Numbered from the stretch's first letter, positions 27,940 through 37,158 are shown. The stretch: 64,000 nucleotides of DNA from UKL13-2 sp044228625 (GCA_044228625.1 JBGAUM010000001.1:1-64000), one strand, 5' to 3'. The notes: a model not told the origin generated them from the letters alone. Program-made: numbers and translations.

Positions 27940-28419
27940 ATCCGTAAACTGTGGGACCGGCTGCATTCGTCCGGCAGCAGATTCGCGCTTTCCGATGGCC
28001 GGCGACAAGCGTCCGGCACGCCCCAGTCCGAAGGCCGGCATGTTGCTGTAAACATTTTCGTATTGCCCGGATGAAACGCGATAGGTCTCGTGCCAAATGC
28101 CCACGCTGCCATCACTGCCCACCGCGCGATTGAACGTGCGCCAAGCTGGAAGGTGTTGGGCGTCCTTGTTCTTTGCATACGCCAGCAAATGATCCAGACT
28201 CCGCCAATACTGCACCATCAGCGTGGTGCGCCCGAACCATTGTTCGGCGTGCAGAAAGCCGAGTTCCGGCTTTAGCTGCAATTCGGCGACCATGCGCGGC
28301 ATGGCCATGGCAACGGGCCACCACTTGTGGATGTTCCAGACTTGATTGATGCGCATTCCGATGAGGAACACAACAAATTCGCCGTCCAGGGTGGCGGCAA
28401 GACGTTCTTTGCGAATCAT
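27544..28419 (-). CDS. DUF4188 protein with an antisense C-terminal extension
   Basis: Residues 1-155 are a clear DUF4188 domain: VVFLIGMRINQVWNIHKWWP, MVQYWRSLDHLLAYA, LPAWRTFNRAVGSDGSVG and IWHETYRV, ending AFGLGRAGRLSPA. This domain is usually a complete protein of about 150-170 residues with heme- or monooxygenase-like context but no firm function. Here no stop follows, and the frame continues some 130 residues, fully antisense to the end of DUF924. That tail has no recognisable domain. The gene may be truly extended, or a stop may have been lost. ATG 28419 is supported by GGAGGGAG just upstream. Confidence 0.7.
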   Translation of the reverse strand: MIRKERLAATLDGEFVVFLIGMRINQVWNIHKWWPVAMAMPRMVAELQLKPELGFLHAEQWFGRTTLMVQYWRSLDHLLAYAKNKDAQHLPAWRTFNRAVGSDGSVGIWHETYRVSSGQYENVYSNMPAFGLGRAGRLSPAIGKRESAAGRMQPVPQFTDSKRRSGCFQELDLLRRAFAPQRGIAMREAAKSADDGAMLFRPLVKTCRFWVRTKLQHQSVTLILVGHGFGMFQRQVDEHPFNRQEAAIPPLMQDVTTDAARFGVGRKSARLAAEQVARELVEEDQQCEAAS

Positions 28420-28631
28420 GCGGACTCCCTCCGGATACGCGAAATTCGTGGGTACCTGCCCCACCCATCGACTGTGCAGCGACTGTCCGGACCGGCATCC
28501 CCAGAAGCGCCAGCTTGCAATCTGAACTCTCTAGGGGTTCTCGGCGTGAATTTTGCGTTCAATGGTCGAACTCAAGGATGGCTGCGGTGTCTGGGCCGAA
28601 ATCCTTCCAAGTGCCGCGTCTTTCCCGGGGT

Positions 28632-31010
28632 TTAGGGATTCAAGATTAACGAATGCTGGGCTTTGCCTGCCAACAATGGTGCCGTCGCACCCGAATGGAA
28701 TTCCGCATTGCCCGCGCCAAAGTAAGGGGACAACGGGTGGCCACTTTGCCCGCCCGGCATGGTGAATATTCCCTCCTCTTCGCGCCCTGGGGAAACCACC
28801 ATCCGCTGGGAAGCGCCGAAAGTCGGCGCGGCGACGCGGGGTAGATGATTGTCACCGGCTTGCGGTGTGTCCGGCATGTCAAGCCACCGGCCCAGAAAAG
28901 GAATTGCCCTTGAAAACGGGTGTTTGAATCTGGCGCGATTGCGCTCGCCCCAACTGGCTTTGTCCAGGGACCCGGCAAGCCTGACCAACTCGTCGTGGGC
29001 GTCGATCAGCTGGGCGTGGAGAAACGCGTCCCAGGACTTGTGGGGCAGGGGCAGCAAGTGTGGTGGCTCTGCTGACAGTGCTTGCCAAACGGGGTATTCA
29101 AATCGACCATCGTAGGTCAACTTGAGGGCGCGGTCCTCTGACTTGAGTTCCGTTGCCGTTGCCGGAGCGCCGCGGCGGGCCGCGGCAACCCAAGACTCCC
29201 AAAGCTTGTCCAAGACGGCCGCCCGAAATTGGCGGCTGATTCGATACGCCGTCTGATCCACGTCCGCTCGTCCATTCCACTTGGCCAATTCCTGTGCGAG
29301 CGCCTTGGATTTTTCGTCGGGATGCGATTTCGCCACCCGCAGGGCAAGGGTGGTCCACCGTTGCATGAAGCGACTTTCCGCGTCGAGCTGAATGCCGTAG
29401 AGATCCTTCTCATTCAGCTTGGACTTCTCGTTCAAGCGGTCGCGGATTTGTTTGGCACGGGCGCCAAGGTCAAAGCCGCCATCGCCAATGATCGCGCCGT
29501 TCCGACCACCGGATTGGCGGCTGTTGGCAGTCCACAACCGGCCGCCTGCGGGATTCTTGACGAGCGGATACTTGGCAGGATCGAGCCAGCCGTCAGGCAA
29601 GTTTTCAGGTGCCAAGGGTTTGCCGCGAGAAACTTCGCGCGCGTCCGCCCCCTTTGACGGAATGCGTCCCATGATGGTCCACGCAATATTGCCTTCGCGG
29701 TCCGCCACGACAAAGTTCTGGTGCGGAATCCCTGACCGTTGTGCGATGGCCACGGCCTCATCCACGCTGCGTGCATTTCCCAACTTCTGCGATTCAAAGT
29801 TCACGCCGCCTTCACGATACAGCGTCCACCACACCGAATAGTCGCTTCCCTTGTCGCGGGCCAGCACCGGGCCCCAAGGCGCCTCGCGGACCGTCAACGT
29901 CACCGGTTCACCGCCCTTGACCCGGATTTCCTCATTGACAACATTGAAGACCGCGGTGCCGCCGGATTGGCGATGGGCGACGACATCAAACCATTGCCCA
30001 TAGCTGTTGGTAAATCCCCAGGCGATGTCGCCATTGCTGCCGACCACCAGGGAATGCACGCCCGGCAGCGTCACTCCCACGAGTCTGCGCTTAGGGGCAT
30101 TCAATGGCGCAATGGTGATTTGCGTGCGCAGCCAAATGGCGGGCACGCCAATGCCCAAATGCATGTCATCGGCCAGAATGGCGCGGCCATCCTTCGTCGC
30201 GTCGCGGCCTGCGGCCCAGTTGTTGCTCCCCACCAAAAGTTCGGAGTGTGCCGTCTGTGGCAGCGCTGTTTCCACCTTCCGCTCGGGCGAGGCCCGCGTG
30301 TCAATCTGCTGGGGGGAAGGCAGCGCCGCCTGTTCAATGACCGAGCCGTCAAGCGCCGCATCCCACTCTCCACCACTCGGCCTTAGCCACGCGAACAACG
30401 TGTCTCCCACCATGTTGCGCAACCCGATTTCAGCCAAACGATCATCAATGCCGCGGCCTTGCAGCATGAAGGTCATTTCCGCACCGACCAGCAACGAATC
30501 CACTTCCTGCCAGATCTGCGGTTCGGTGCGCAGCAACAGATACTGCCACGGCCGCACCGGCATGGCAGCCAGACCGGCATTGACGCCTTGCGCATAGGTG
30601 GAGGCCAGGGCTTGTTCCTCCGAGCTGGCCTTTGACCAATGTGCAGCCATGCGGGCACGCATGCGGTGCCTGCGCTTGTCCTTGTCCAGTCCCACCGTGG
30701 CGCTGCCGAGCAATTCGGAAAGCTCTCCTGCGGCTGAACGGCGCGCAAGGTCCATCTCGAAGAAACGCTCCTGCGCATGCACAAAACCCAGCGCGCGGAT
30801 GGCATCCGCCGAATCCGTCACCTCAATCCCGATGATCCCGCGTTCATCGCGCGTGATCGTCGCAGGCCCCCTCAAGCCTGCCAACTTTAATTCGCCATTC
30901 AGCGTGGGAAGGCTTGCTCGGAGAGAGGCGTATAGCAGAGTCAAAGTCAGCAAGAACGCACCGGTCAGTGCGGCAAATGTCCATCCAAGGTTTCGAACGA
31001 GTCGCTTCAT
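28632..31010 (-). CDS. Penicillin acylase (S45, N-terminal nucleophile) family protein
   Basis: A 792-residue Ntn amidohydrolase that matures by autocleavage. The N-terminus has a membrane anchor or signal segment at about 9-30. The alpha-chain region follows, and the catalytic serine is Ser262 in LLVGSNNWAAG, where cleavage would expose the nucleophile. NNW and DDMHLGIGVPAIWL match the S45 beta chain, as does GVTLPGVHSLVVGSNG. Likely hydrolyses N-acyl bonds, for instance homoserine lactones, penicillins or other acyl amides; substrate unknown. It is 20 bp from the xerC stop and may share its transcript. Confidence 0.92.
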   Translation of the reverse strand: MKRLVRNLGWTFAALTGAFLLTLTLLYASLRASLPTLNGELKLAGLRGPATITRDERGIIGIEVTDSADAIRALGFVHAQERFFEMDLARRSAAGELSELLGSATVGLDKDKRRHRMRARMAAHWSKASSEEQALASTYAQGVNAGLAAMPVRPWQYLLLRTEPQIWQEVDSLLVGAEMTFMLQGRGIDDRLAEIGLRNMVGDTLFAWLRPSGGEWDAALDGSVIEQAALPSPQQIDTRASPERKVETALPQTAHSELLVGSNNWAAGRDATKDGRAILADDMHLGIGVPAIWLRTQITIAPLNAPKRRLVGVTLPGVHSLVVGSNGDIAWGFTNSYGQWFDVVAHRQSGGTAVFNVVNEEIRVKGGEPVTLTVREAPWGPVLARDKGSDYSVWWTLYREGGVNFESQKLGNARSVDEAVAIAQRSGIPHQNFVVADREGNIAWTIMGRIPSKGADAREVSRGKPLAPENLPDGWLDPAKYPLVKNPAGGRLWTANSRQSGGRNGAIIGDGGFDLGARAKQIRDRLNEKSKLNEKDLYGIQLDAESRFMQRWTTLALRVAKSHPDEKSKALAQELAKWNGRADVDQTAYRISRQFRAAVLDKLWESWVAAARRGAPATATELKSEDRALKLTYDGRFEYPVWQALSAEPPHLLPLPHKSWDAFLHAQLIDAHDELVRLAGSLDKASWGERNRARFKHPFSRAIPFLGRWLDMPDTPQAGDNHLPRVAAPTFGASQRMVVSPGREEEGIFTMPGGQSGHPLSPYFGAGNAEFHSGATAPLLAGKAQHSLILNP

Positions 31011-31030
31011 CGGGATGCCTAAATGAAAGT

Positions 31031-31921
31031 TCAGTCTTTCTTTCGTTTGGCGCGCGGGTGCGCGGTGTCGTACACCTTGGCCAAGTGTTGGAAGTCAAGG
31101 TGCGTATAAACCTGAGTAGAGGCTATGCTCGAATGTCCCAACATTTCCTGGACGGCCCGCAAGTCCCCGGACGATTGGAGAACATGCGATGCAAAGGAGT
31201 GTCGCAGCATGTGCGGGTGCGGATCCACACTCAGGCCCTGCAAGACGGCCCATTTTTTGATGCGTGCCTGGATTTGGCGTACGCCAATGCGTCTTCCTGT
31301 GGCGGACAGGAATAGCGGTGTGGTTTCGTGGCCTGTCCACTGGCCACGGGTTTCCAACCAGCGCGTCAGGGCATTGATGGCGTGGGATCCGACAGGCACG
31401 ATGCGCGTCTTTCCGCCCTTCCCGAAGACGCGCACTTCACGGGTCTTGAGATCGATTCCATCGCAGTTCAGGCCTGCCACTTCGGAAACACGCAAGCCGC
31501 ACGAATAGATCAATTCGAAAATGGCGCGGTCGCGGACCGTGTCCGGCTCGTTGCCCTCAAAACTGACCAGCCGAATCGCCTCCTCCGGGGATAATGTCTC
31601 TGGGAGCCGTCGGGCAGCCTTCGGCGCACGAACACCTTCAGCAGGATTTTCGGTCTGGCCTGCATCCTTGCCGACAAACTTGAAGTAGCCCCGCCATCCC
31701 GATAACGTCCTTGCAATCGTTCTTGCAGAAAGCCCCTTGCCATGCAACTGCGTGGCAAATCGCCGTATGTCGGTTTCGGTCAGCTGACTGAGCGGCCTTT
31801 GGGCGGTCGCGGCAAGATTTTCCAATCGTGCAAGGTCTGCACCGTAATGCTTCAGGGTGTTGCTCGAAAGCCGGCGCTCATGCGCCAGGTAATTCAGGTA
31901 GCGCGCAACCGTCGCATCCAT
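31031..31921 (-). CDS. xerC: XerC, tyrosine recombinase
   Basis: XerC resolves chromosome dimers at dif together with XerD. At 296 residues it has the core-binding SAM-like domain (about 1-90) and the catalytic domain. Catalytic residues are visible in CGLRVSEVAGL (Arg), HMLRHSFASHVL (His/Arg) and LGHSSIASTQVYTHLD (His and the nucleophilic Tyr). The location downstream of dapF and DUF484 is the classical chromosomal xerC context, so it is not a phage integrase. Confidence 0.95.
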   Translation of the reverse strand: MDATVARYLNYLAHERRLSSNTLKHYGADLARLENLAATAQRPLSQLTETDIRRFATQLHGKGLSARTIARTLSGWRGYFKFVGKDAGQTENPAEGVRAPKAARRLPETLSPEEAIRLVSFEGNEPDTVRDRAIFELIYSCGLRVSEVAGLNCDGIDLKTREVRVFGKGGKTRIVPVGSHAINALTRWLETRGQWTGHETTPLFLSATGRRIGVRQIQARIKKWAVLQGLSVDPHPHMLRHSFASHVLQSSGDLRAVQEMLGHSSIASTQVYTHLDFQHLAKVYDTAHPRAKRKKD

Positions 31922-31930
31922 CTCATCCCG

Positions 31931-32638
31931 CTATTCAGCCGCGACGGGTGTCGGGGCAGGCAGCAAAACGAGATGGCGCAGCAGACAATGGGCGGCGACT
32001 TCGCCGATGCGCGTCAGGAACAAGGTCCCCATGTCGGCATAGAAGCGGGAAGCATTTTCCGAGGCCATGAGCAGCAGACCAATCGTGCGTTCATTTCGCA
32101 ATGGAACAATGGCATAGGACTTGAGGTGGGGTGCATGGTCACCGAACCAGGCATGGGTCTCATAAACTGGATGAGAACCACAATATGGCGTTTTCATTGC
32201 TTCCACAAACTGCTTCAGTTCAGGCGCCACAGGCTGAAATTCGGGTGTGTCTTCTGTTGGAGACACATCCCAGAGCCGAAGTGCGACATGGGGCACCTGG
32301 AAATTGTCGAGGAGTTCCAGCAACAGCGTGTCGACGATTGCATCGACGCCGTCGCATGCAATGAGTTTCAACATCAAGTCGTGGATCCGTTGGGACAACG
32401 CATCGTTCTCTTCGCCGAACTTCAATAGTTCTGCAAGCTTGGCTTCCAGCAATTTGACCTTCTCGCGTGTCGCGATCAGTTGGCGCTCCGGAATTGATAC
32501 AGTGCGGCCCCCATGGGGGTGCGACACGTTAATGTTCAGCAACACATCGACGTTGTGCTCAAAGAAATCCGGATGCGCGCGCAGGAACTCTGCAACATCC
32601 TCCGCAGAAAGGGTGGGTACACTCGACACGCTTTTCAA
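31931..32638 (-). CDS. DUF484 family protein
   Basis: A 235-residue protein with the DUF484 layout. The N-terminal SAEDVAEFLRAHPDFFEHN is followed by a coiled-coil (REKVKLLEAKLAELLKFG) and a GAF-like domain ending with IGLLLMASENASRFYADMG. No clear ligand motif. It occurs between dapF and xerC in many proteobacteria. Its start overlaps the dapF stop by ATGA (32635-32638), so it is translationally coupled. Confidence 0.92.
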   Translation of the reverse strand: MKSVSSVPTLSAEDVAEFLRAHPDFFEHNVDVLLNINVSHPHGGRTVSIPERQLIATREKVKLLEAKLAELLKFGEENDALSQRIHDLMLKLIACDGVDAIVDTLLLELLDNFQVPHVALRLWDVSPTEDTPEFQPVAPELKQFVEAMKTPYCGSHPVYETHAWFGDHAPHLKSYAIVPLRNERTIGLLLMASENASRFYADMGTLFLTRIGEVAAHCLLRHLVLLPAPTPVAAE

Positions 32639-33480
32639 TCCTTCAGTTCGATTTCGCCCGTGAAAACGCGCGAGGTTGCGCCCCGCATCATGACCGGAGC
32701 CTGGGGGTTTTGGTTACCCAACCATGTTACCGTGAGATCTCCTCCCCGCGTGGCGACCTGCACGGTTTCATCCAGCAGGCCTCGCCGGATTCCCGTCACC
32801 ACTGCCGCACATGCACCTGTACCGCAGGCCAGGGTTTCTCCCGCGCCCCGTTCCCATACCCGTACCCGGATATGGGTGCGATCAATGATTTGCATGAATC
32901 CCACGTTCACCCGGCGCGGAAAGCGGGGGTGATGCTCGATCAGCGGGCCATCCTGCTCAACAGGGGCGCGCTCGACATCGGGCACGACTTGCACAGCGTG
33001 TGGATTGCCCATGGACAAGGCGGTGATTTCTCGCGCATGTTGATCGATGTTCAAGACATAGGTGAGGGCTTCAGCCGGCGCCTCGAAGGGAATTTCGCCT
33101 GGGGCAAAGCGAGGTGCGCCCATGTTGACCGTCACGGTACCGTCATCTTCGAGCGTAGGCTCGATGACACCGCCCAAGGTTTCGACGCGAATCGTGCGTT
33201 TGGACGCCAAGCCTGCGTGGTGGACAAAATCGGCGAAACACCGTGCGCCATTGCCGCATTGCTCCACCTCGCCACCGTCCGCATTGAAAATGCGATAGCG
33301 AAAGTCGCAGCCTTCACGCAATGGCTTTTCGACGACCAAGACCTGGTCGCAGCCAACCCCAAAGTGGCGGTCGGCGAGTGCGCGAACCTGTCTTGGCGAG
33401 AGTTCGATCGGATTTGAAAATGCGTCAACGACAACGAAGTCATTGCCCTGACCGTGCATCTTGGTAAATCGAAGACGCAA
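32635..33480 (-). CDS. dapF: DapF, diaminopimelate epimerase
   Basis: DapF interconverts LL- and meso-diaminopimelate for peptidoglycan and lysine. At 281 residues it has both catalytic cysteines: Cys75 in EQCGNGARCF and the second in ETLACGTGACAAVV. The start is read as TTG 33480, giving MRLRFTKMHG, the typical family N-terminus, with GGAG about 10 bases upstream. ATG 33459 or so, at the internal Met of KMHGQGNDF, would cut the first strand. The upstream neighbour stops 7 bp away, fitting one operon. Confidence 0.94.
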   Translation of the reverse strand: MRLRFTKMHGQGNDFVVVDAFSNPIELSPRQVRALADRHFGVGCDQVLVVEKPLREGCDFRYRIFNADGGEVEQCGNGARCFADFVHHAGLASKRTIRVETLGGVIEPTLEDDGTVTVNMGAPRFAPGEIPFEAPAEALTYVLNIDQHAREITALSMGNPHAVQVVPDVERAPVEQDGPLIEHHPRFPRRVNVGFMQIIDRTHIRVRVWERGAGETLACGTGACAAVVTGIRRGLLDETVQVATRGGDLTVTWLGNQNPQAPVMMRGATSRVFTGEIELKD

Positions 33481-33487
33481 TCGGCGA

Positions 33488-33766
33488 CTACTCCGGCGTG
33501 TAGATAAACGGCCCGTCTTGCAGGTTCGGATCCTTGTCGATCTCGCTGCAATCTTCCACATTCATGGCGGGGGGATCATCAGGCGCATTGCGCACCGAAG
33601 ACCGGAATTCAGGATCGGAGATGGCTTGTTTGACCGCGTACTCGCAGGCGGAATCTGCCGTCTCGGATTGCACATAGACGGTCTTCAGGAAACCGTAATA
33701 TCCTTCTCCGCCGTCGCGCGCCAGGCGGAAATGTTCACCTCGAAGCAAGACCTGAAATTGCGCCAT
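33488..33766 (-). CDS. Small hypothetical protein upstream of dapF
   Basis: A 92-residue protein of unknown function. It begins MAQFQVLLRGEHFRL and has a central mixed strand/helix region and an acidic C-terminus ending DGPFIYTPE. The start has GGGAG eight bases upstream on the minus strand, which supports it as a real gene. It lies in the dapF operon, 7 bp from its start. No known family is recognised. Confidence 0.7.
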   Translation of the reverse strand: MAQFQVLLRGEHFRLARDGGEGYYGFLKTVYVQSETADSACEYAVKQAISDPEFRSSVRNAPDDPPAMNVEDCSEIDKDPNLQDGPFIYTPE

Positions 33767-33815
33767 TGCAAAGACTCCCTGTCTTTCTCGGATACGCTCC
33801 CGGAAACGTCTTCAT

Positions 33816-34676
33816 TTAATCATAAAAGCCTGCCTCGCCGGGAGGTCTCGTTTTGAAGCGTTTGTGCACCCAGAAATACTGCTCCGGCATTTCGCGGATG
33901 CGTTCTTCAAGGAAGGCGTTCATGCGACGTGCGTCGGCCGCCTCGTCTCCGCTGGGAAAGTTGTCCCATGCCGGATAGCAGCGCGCTTCGTAGCCTTCCG
34001 GGGTCATTTTGGCAATCAGCGGCACCACCTTGGCGCCGGAAATCTGACATAACCGGGAAAGCGCGGTGACGGTCGCCGTCTTGACGCCGAAGAACTCTGC
34101 AAAGACGGCGTCCTTTGCGCCGAAATCCATGTCTGGCAGGTAATAAAACTGACGCCTCGCCTTGAGCGCCTTGAGAACCGGCCGCAGGCCCTGTTGCCGC
34201 GTGACCAGCTCCGCCCCATTCCAGCGCTGCCTTGCCCGTCGCAAAGCTCGGTCGAACACCGCATTCTTCTGGACAGAGTACATGCTGAAAGCTTCCGGAT
34301 AGGTGTGCGAAAAGCGCGCACCCGCAAAATCGAGGCCCACGAAATGGGGTGCAAGGACGATGATCGGTGCCTTGCCGATCCACTCGTCAATGAAATGAAA
34401 ATCGACGGCCTTGACGCTAGCGACCGCCTCGTCGACCGGGGCATACCAAAGGTGTCCCAGTTCGAGTGCCGAAGCCGACAGGTTTCGAAAAACCTCGCGT
34501 CCAATGGCGACACGCTCCGCCTCCGATTTTTCGGGGAAACAGGCCCGCAAGTTGATCAGCGTTACGCGCCGCCGCCCAAAATGGAACAACAATGTGCCCA
34601 GTCCGCGTCCAAGGGCACGCACCCACGATCGTGGCAACCAGCGAAGACACCAAAGCAGAAATAGCACGATCCTCAA
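33816..34676 (-). CDS. LpxL/HtrB-type lipid A acyltransferase
   Basis: A 286-residue membrane-associated acyltransferase. A hydrophobic N-terminal helix is followed by basic residues. The catalytic HxxxxD motif appears as PHFVGLD around residue 110, and FYYLPDMDFGAKDAVFAEFFG is the second conserved region. The C-terminal YFWVHKRFKTRP matches lauroyl/myristoyl transferases. It transfers a secondary acyl chain to lipid A. Its start overlaps the preceding acyltransferase's stop by ATGA (34673-34676), so the pair is coupled. Confidence 0.92.
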   Translation of the reverse strand: MRIVLFLLWCLRWLPRSWVRALGRGLGTLLFHFGRRRVTLINLRACFPEKSEAERVAIGREVFRNLSASALELGHLWYAPVDEAVASVKAVDFHFIDEWIGKAPIIVLAPHFVGLDFAGARFSHTYPEAFSMYSVQKNAVFDRALRRARQRWNGAELVTRQQGLRPVLKALKARRQFYYLPDMDFGAKDAVFAEFFGVKTATVTALSRLCQISGAKVVPLIAKMTPEGYEARCYPAWDNFPSGDEAADARRMNAFLEERIREMPEQYFWVHKRFKTRPPGEAGFYD

Positions 34677-35551
34677 GGGCGGATTCCCGGTGGCAGCGGC
34701 GCGCCCGCTGGATGTTTGTAGCGGTTATAGCCCCACAGATACTGTTCAGGCGATTGAGAGATCAGCTTCTCTAGCGCGCGATTCATTTCCTCTGCCGCCC
34801 GCAACTTGTCTTCCGGCAACGACGCCATGGGCGGTTCTATGTGAACCTCGAATCCGCGTCCCCACGGCATGCGGCGGGCATAAAACATGAGGATTACGGC
34901 CCCGGTGGACTGTGCGAGGCGCGGCAACAGCGTCATCGTATATGCGGGCTGACCGAAGAAGGGCGCCCAAACGCCATCCCCGCCTGCTTCCGGTGCGGGC
35001 ACCTGGTCTGGCAACATGATGATGCTGCCGCCATTTTTCAAGGTTCGAAGCAGCTGACGGATTCCAGAGGCATCCGCTGGTGCGGTCGACCCTCCGCCAC
35101 GCTGTCTGCCGGCCTGCATGATCGGTTCCAGCCATGCCTGCTTGGGAGGGCGGTACAGTGCCATGACAGGAGTGCGGCTCTCGAGGTACCTTCCTGCGAT
35201 GTCGTAGCAGCCCAAGTGCGGGGTGACGAAAATCACCGGCTTCCCTGCCGCTTGCGCGCGCTCGACGTGCTCCCAACCCGTGCAGGATCTGACCAGCGCA
35301 TAGATGCGCTCCACGGGGGCAGTCCACGCCGTGGCAAGTTCGGTGAGTCCTTTTCCTTGCTCCGCGGCACTGCGCCAAATCGAAACAGCGTTGCCAGGCC
35401 GGGCATATGCATTGAACAGTGCCAGATTGAAGCGCGTCAACTGACGATGCCTTGCCGAAAACGCGAATGCCAATAATCCGGCGATTGAGCCCAATGCATG
35501 ATTGAGCGGCAAGGGCAGTCTGCCCATTATTCGGAACAATGCCGCTCTCAT
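34673..35551 (-). CDS. LpxL/LpxM-type lysophospholipid acyltransferase
   Basis: A 292-residue homologue of its neighbour, with the HxxxxD motif as TPHLGCYD near residue 110 and LPDQVPAPEAGGDGVWAPFF in the second motif. The C-terminal YLWGYNRYKHP is typical. Tandem LpxL-like genes next to metK are common in Betaproteobacteria and would supply the two secondary acyl chains of lipid A. Which chain each adds cannot be told. It is divergent from metK, 131 bp away. Confidence 0.92.
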   Translation of the reverse strand: MRAALFRIMGRLPLPLNHALGSIAGLLAFAFSARHRQLTRFNLALFNAYARPGNAVSIWRSAAEQGKGLTELATAWTAPVERIYALVRSCTGWEHVERAQAAGKPVIFVTPHLGCYDIAGRYLESRTPVMALYRPPKQAWLEPIMQAGRQRGGGSTAPADASGIRQLLRTLKNGGSIIMLPDQVPAPEAGGDGVWAPFFGQPAYTMTLLPRLAQSTGAVILMFYARRMPWGRGFEVHIEPPMASLPEDKLRAAEEMNRALEKLISQSPEQYLWGYNRYKHPAGAPLPPGIRP

Positions 35552-35597
35552 GCGATCAATGCATGACCGTCGAGACCCTTGGTCAAAGGGGTTCTGC

Positions 35598-35603
35598 TAA
35601 AAT
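35598..35603 (+). promoter_or_regulatory. Possible -10 element of the metK promoter
   Basis: TAAAAT lies 80 bases upstream of the metK start in the 131-bp divergent gap. No good -35 hexamer is seen at 16-18 bp. No SAM or other riboswitch consensus is apparent in this leader. Confidence 0.35.
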
Positions 35604-35682
35604 GCGCCGCTTTTCCGCCAAGTCTGGCGTCGATGCGCGCGTCGAGGTTCGCGCGGAAGTATTGCGGCATAAGGAGCAGTCT

Positions 35683-36894
35683 GTGAGCGATTTCCTGTTT
35701 ACGTCCGAATCGGTGTCCGAAGGGCATCCCGACAAGGTTGCGGATCAAATTTCCGATGCGATTCTCGATGCGATTCTAGCCCAGGACCCCAAGTCCCGCG
35801 TGGCCGCGGAAACGTTGTGCAACACCGGTCTTGTGGTGCTGGCCGGCGAGATCACCACGCGCGCCAACGTCGACTACATCGGCGTCACCCGCGAAACCAT
35901 CAAGCGCATCGGTTACGACAACACCGACTACGGCATCGACTACAAGGGCTGCGCGGTGATGGTCTGCTACGACAAGCAAAGCCCGGACATCGCGCAGGGC
36001 GTGGACAAGGCGCAGGACAACGACCTCGACCAGGGGGCGGGTGACCAGGGTCTCATGTTCGGCTACGCGTGCGATGAGACGCCGGTATTGATGCCGGCCC
36101 CCATTTACTACGCACACCGGCTGGTGCAGCGCCAATCGGAGTTGCGCCGCGATGGCCGCATGCCGTGGCTGCGGCCCGACGCGAAGTCACAAGTGACGAT
36201 GCGTTACGTGGATGGCAAACCGCACTCGATCGATACCGTTGTGCTCTCCACGCAACATGATCCGTCGATGTCTGAAAACAAGCGCATGAAGCCGCAAGCC
36301 ATCGAGGAAGTGATCGAGAAGATCATCAAGCCGGTGCTGCCCAAGGAATGGCTGAAGAACACGCGGTATCTGGTGAACCCCACCGGGCAATTCGTTATCG
36401 GCGGTCCGCAGGGCGACTGCGGGTTGACGGGCCGCAAGATCATTGTCGATACCTACGGCGGCGCTTGCCCGCATGGCGGTGGAGCCTTTTCTGGAAAGGA
36501 TCCGTCCAAGGTGGATCGTTCAGCCGCCTATGCAGCGCGGTATGTGGCGAAGAATGTGGTCGCCGCCGGATTGGCGCGGCAATGCCAGGTGCAAGTCGCG
36601 TACGCGATTGGCGTGGCGAAGCCGATGAACATCACGGTGTACACGGAAGGTACCGGGGTGATGCCAGACGAGAAGATTGCCGAACTGGTCGCGCAGCATT
36701 TCGATTTGCGGCCCAAGGGCATCGTGCAGATGCTCGACTTGCTCAAACCCATTTACGCCAAGACGGCGGCCTACGGCCACTTTGGCCGTGAAGAACCGGA
36801 ATTCTCGTGGGAAGCCACCGACCGCGCGGCGAAGCTACGCGAGGCTGCGGGGTTGAAGGGCGAGGTCAAGCGTGAAGCGGTGCCTGCGGAGTAA
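35683..36894 (+). CDS. metK: MetK, S-adenosylmethionine synthetase
   Basis: MetK makes SAM from methionine and ATP. Length 403. Motifs are SESVSEGHPDKVADQISDA at the start, GAGDQGLMFGYACDET near residue 115 and GGGAFSGKDPSKVDRS, whose lysine contacts phosphates. GTG 35683 is chosen because AAGGAG lies seven bases upstream and it gives the family N-terminus; the longer frame upstream has no similarity. With ahcY and metF it forms a methyl-cycle block. A hairpin terminator follows. Confidence 0.97.
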   Translation: MSDFLFTSESVSEGHPDKVADQISDAILDAILAQDPKSRVAAETLCNTGLVVLAGEITTRANVDYIGVTRETIKRIGYDNTDYGIDYKGCAVMVCYDKQSPDIAQGVDKAQDNDLDQGAGDQGLMFGYACDETPVLMPAPIYYAHRLVQRQSELRRDGRMPWLRPDAKSQVTMRYVDGKPHSIDTVVLSTQHDPSMSENKRMKPQAIEEVIEKIIKPVLPKEWLKNTRYLVNPTGQFVIGGPQGDCGLTGRKIIVDTYGGACPHGGGAFSGKDPSKVDRSAAYAARYVAKNVVAAGLARQCQVQVAYAIGVAKPMNITVYTEGTGVMPDEKIAELVAQHFDLRPKGIVQMLDLLKPIYAKTAAYGHFGREEPEFSWEATDRAAKLREAAGLKGEVKREAVPAE

Positions 36895-36918
36895 GCGCCG
36901 GTTCACGGCAAGGCGATG

Positions 36919-36938
36919 AGGGAGGCTGAGGCCTCCCT
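36919..36938. terminator. Hairpin terminator after metK
   Basis: An 8-bp stem AGGGAGGC / GCCTCCCT with a TGAG loop lies 25 bases after the metK stop. It is followed by TTGTCATTT, a modest T-rich tail. Being symmetrical, it may also serve the small minus-strand gene that ends at 36941. Confidence 0.7.
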
Positions 36939-36940
36939 TG

Positions 36941-37126
36941 TCATTTGCGGCGGCTCGCGAGCCACGCGATCAACAGGACCAAGCCGAATCCTGCGGCGGG
37001 CAACCCGAACATCCCAGCCAGTGCAGGTCGCACCCCGCCAAACCCCCAGCCCACGACCAAGCCCACGATGGCCAGCACGATCAACAGGCGAATTTCAGTG
37101 CTGCCAAATCCGGTTTGCGAGTCCAA
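36941..37126 (-). CDS. Possible small two-helix membrane protein between metK and ahcY
   Basis: A 61-codon reading of the minus strand gives a protein with two hydrophobic segments (about 14-29 and 40-56) ending in a basic tail SRRK. The membrane-like composition suggests a real gene. The start is uncertain (TTG 37126 is assumed, no clear SD), and the frame is open further back through the ahcY leader. I do not recognise a family. It occupies much of the 410-bp metK-ahcY gap. Confidence 0.4.
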   Translation of the reverse strand: MDSQTGFGSTEIRLLIVLAIVGLVVGWGFGGVRPALAGMFGLPAAGFGLVLLIAWLASRRK

Positions 37127-37158
37127 GCGAAACCCCGGCAGGAAAGGACGAGATTCAC

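Noticed and set aside
31031..31921. Tyrosine recombinase as a sign of a mobile element
   Set aside because: The dapF-DUF484-xerC context and length identify housekeeping XerC; no attachment repeats were seen.
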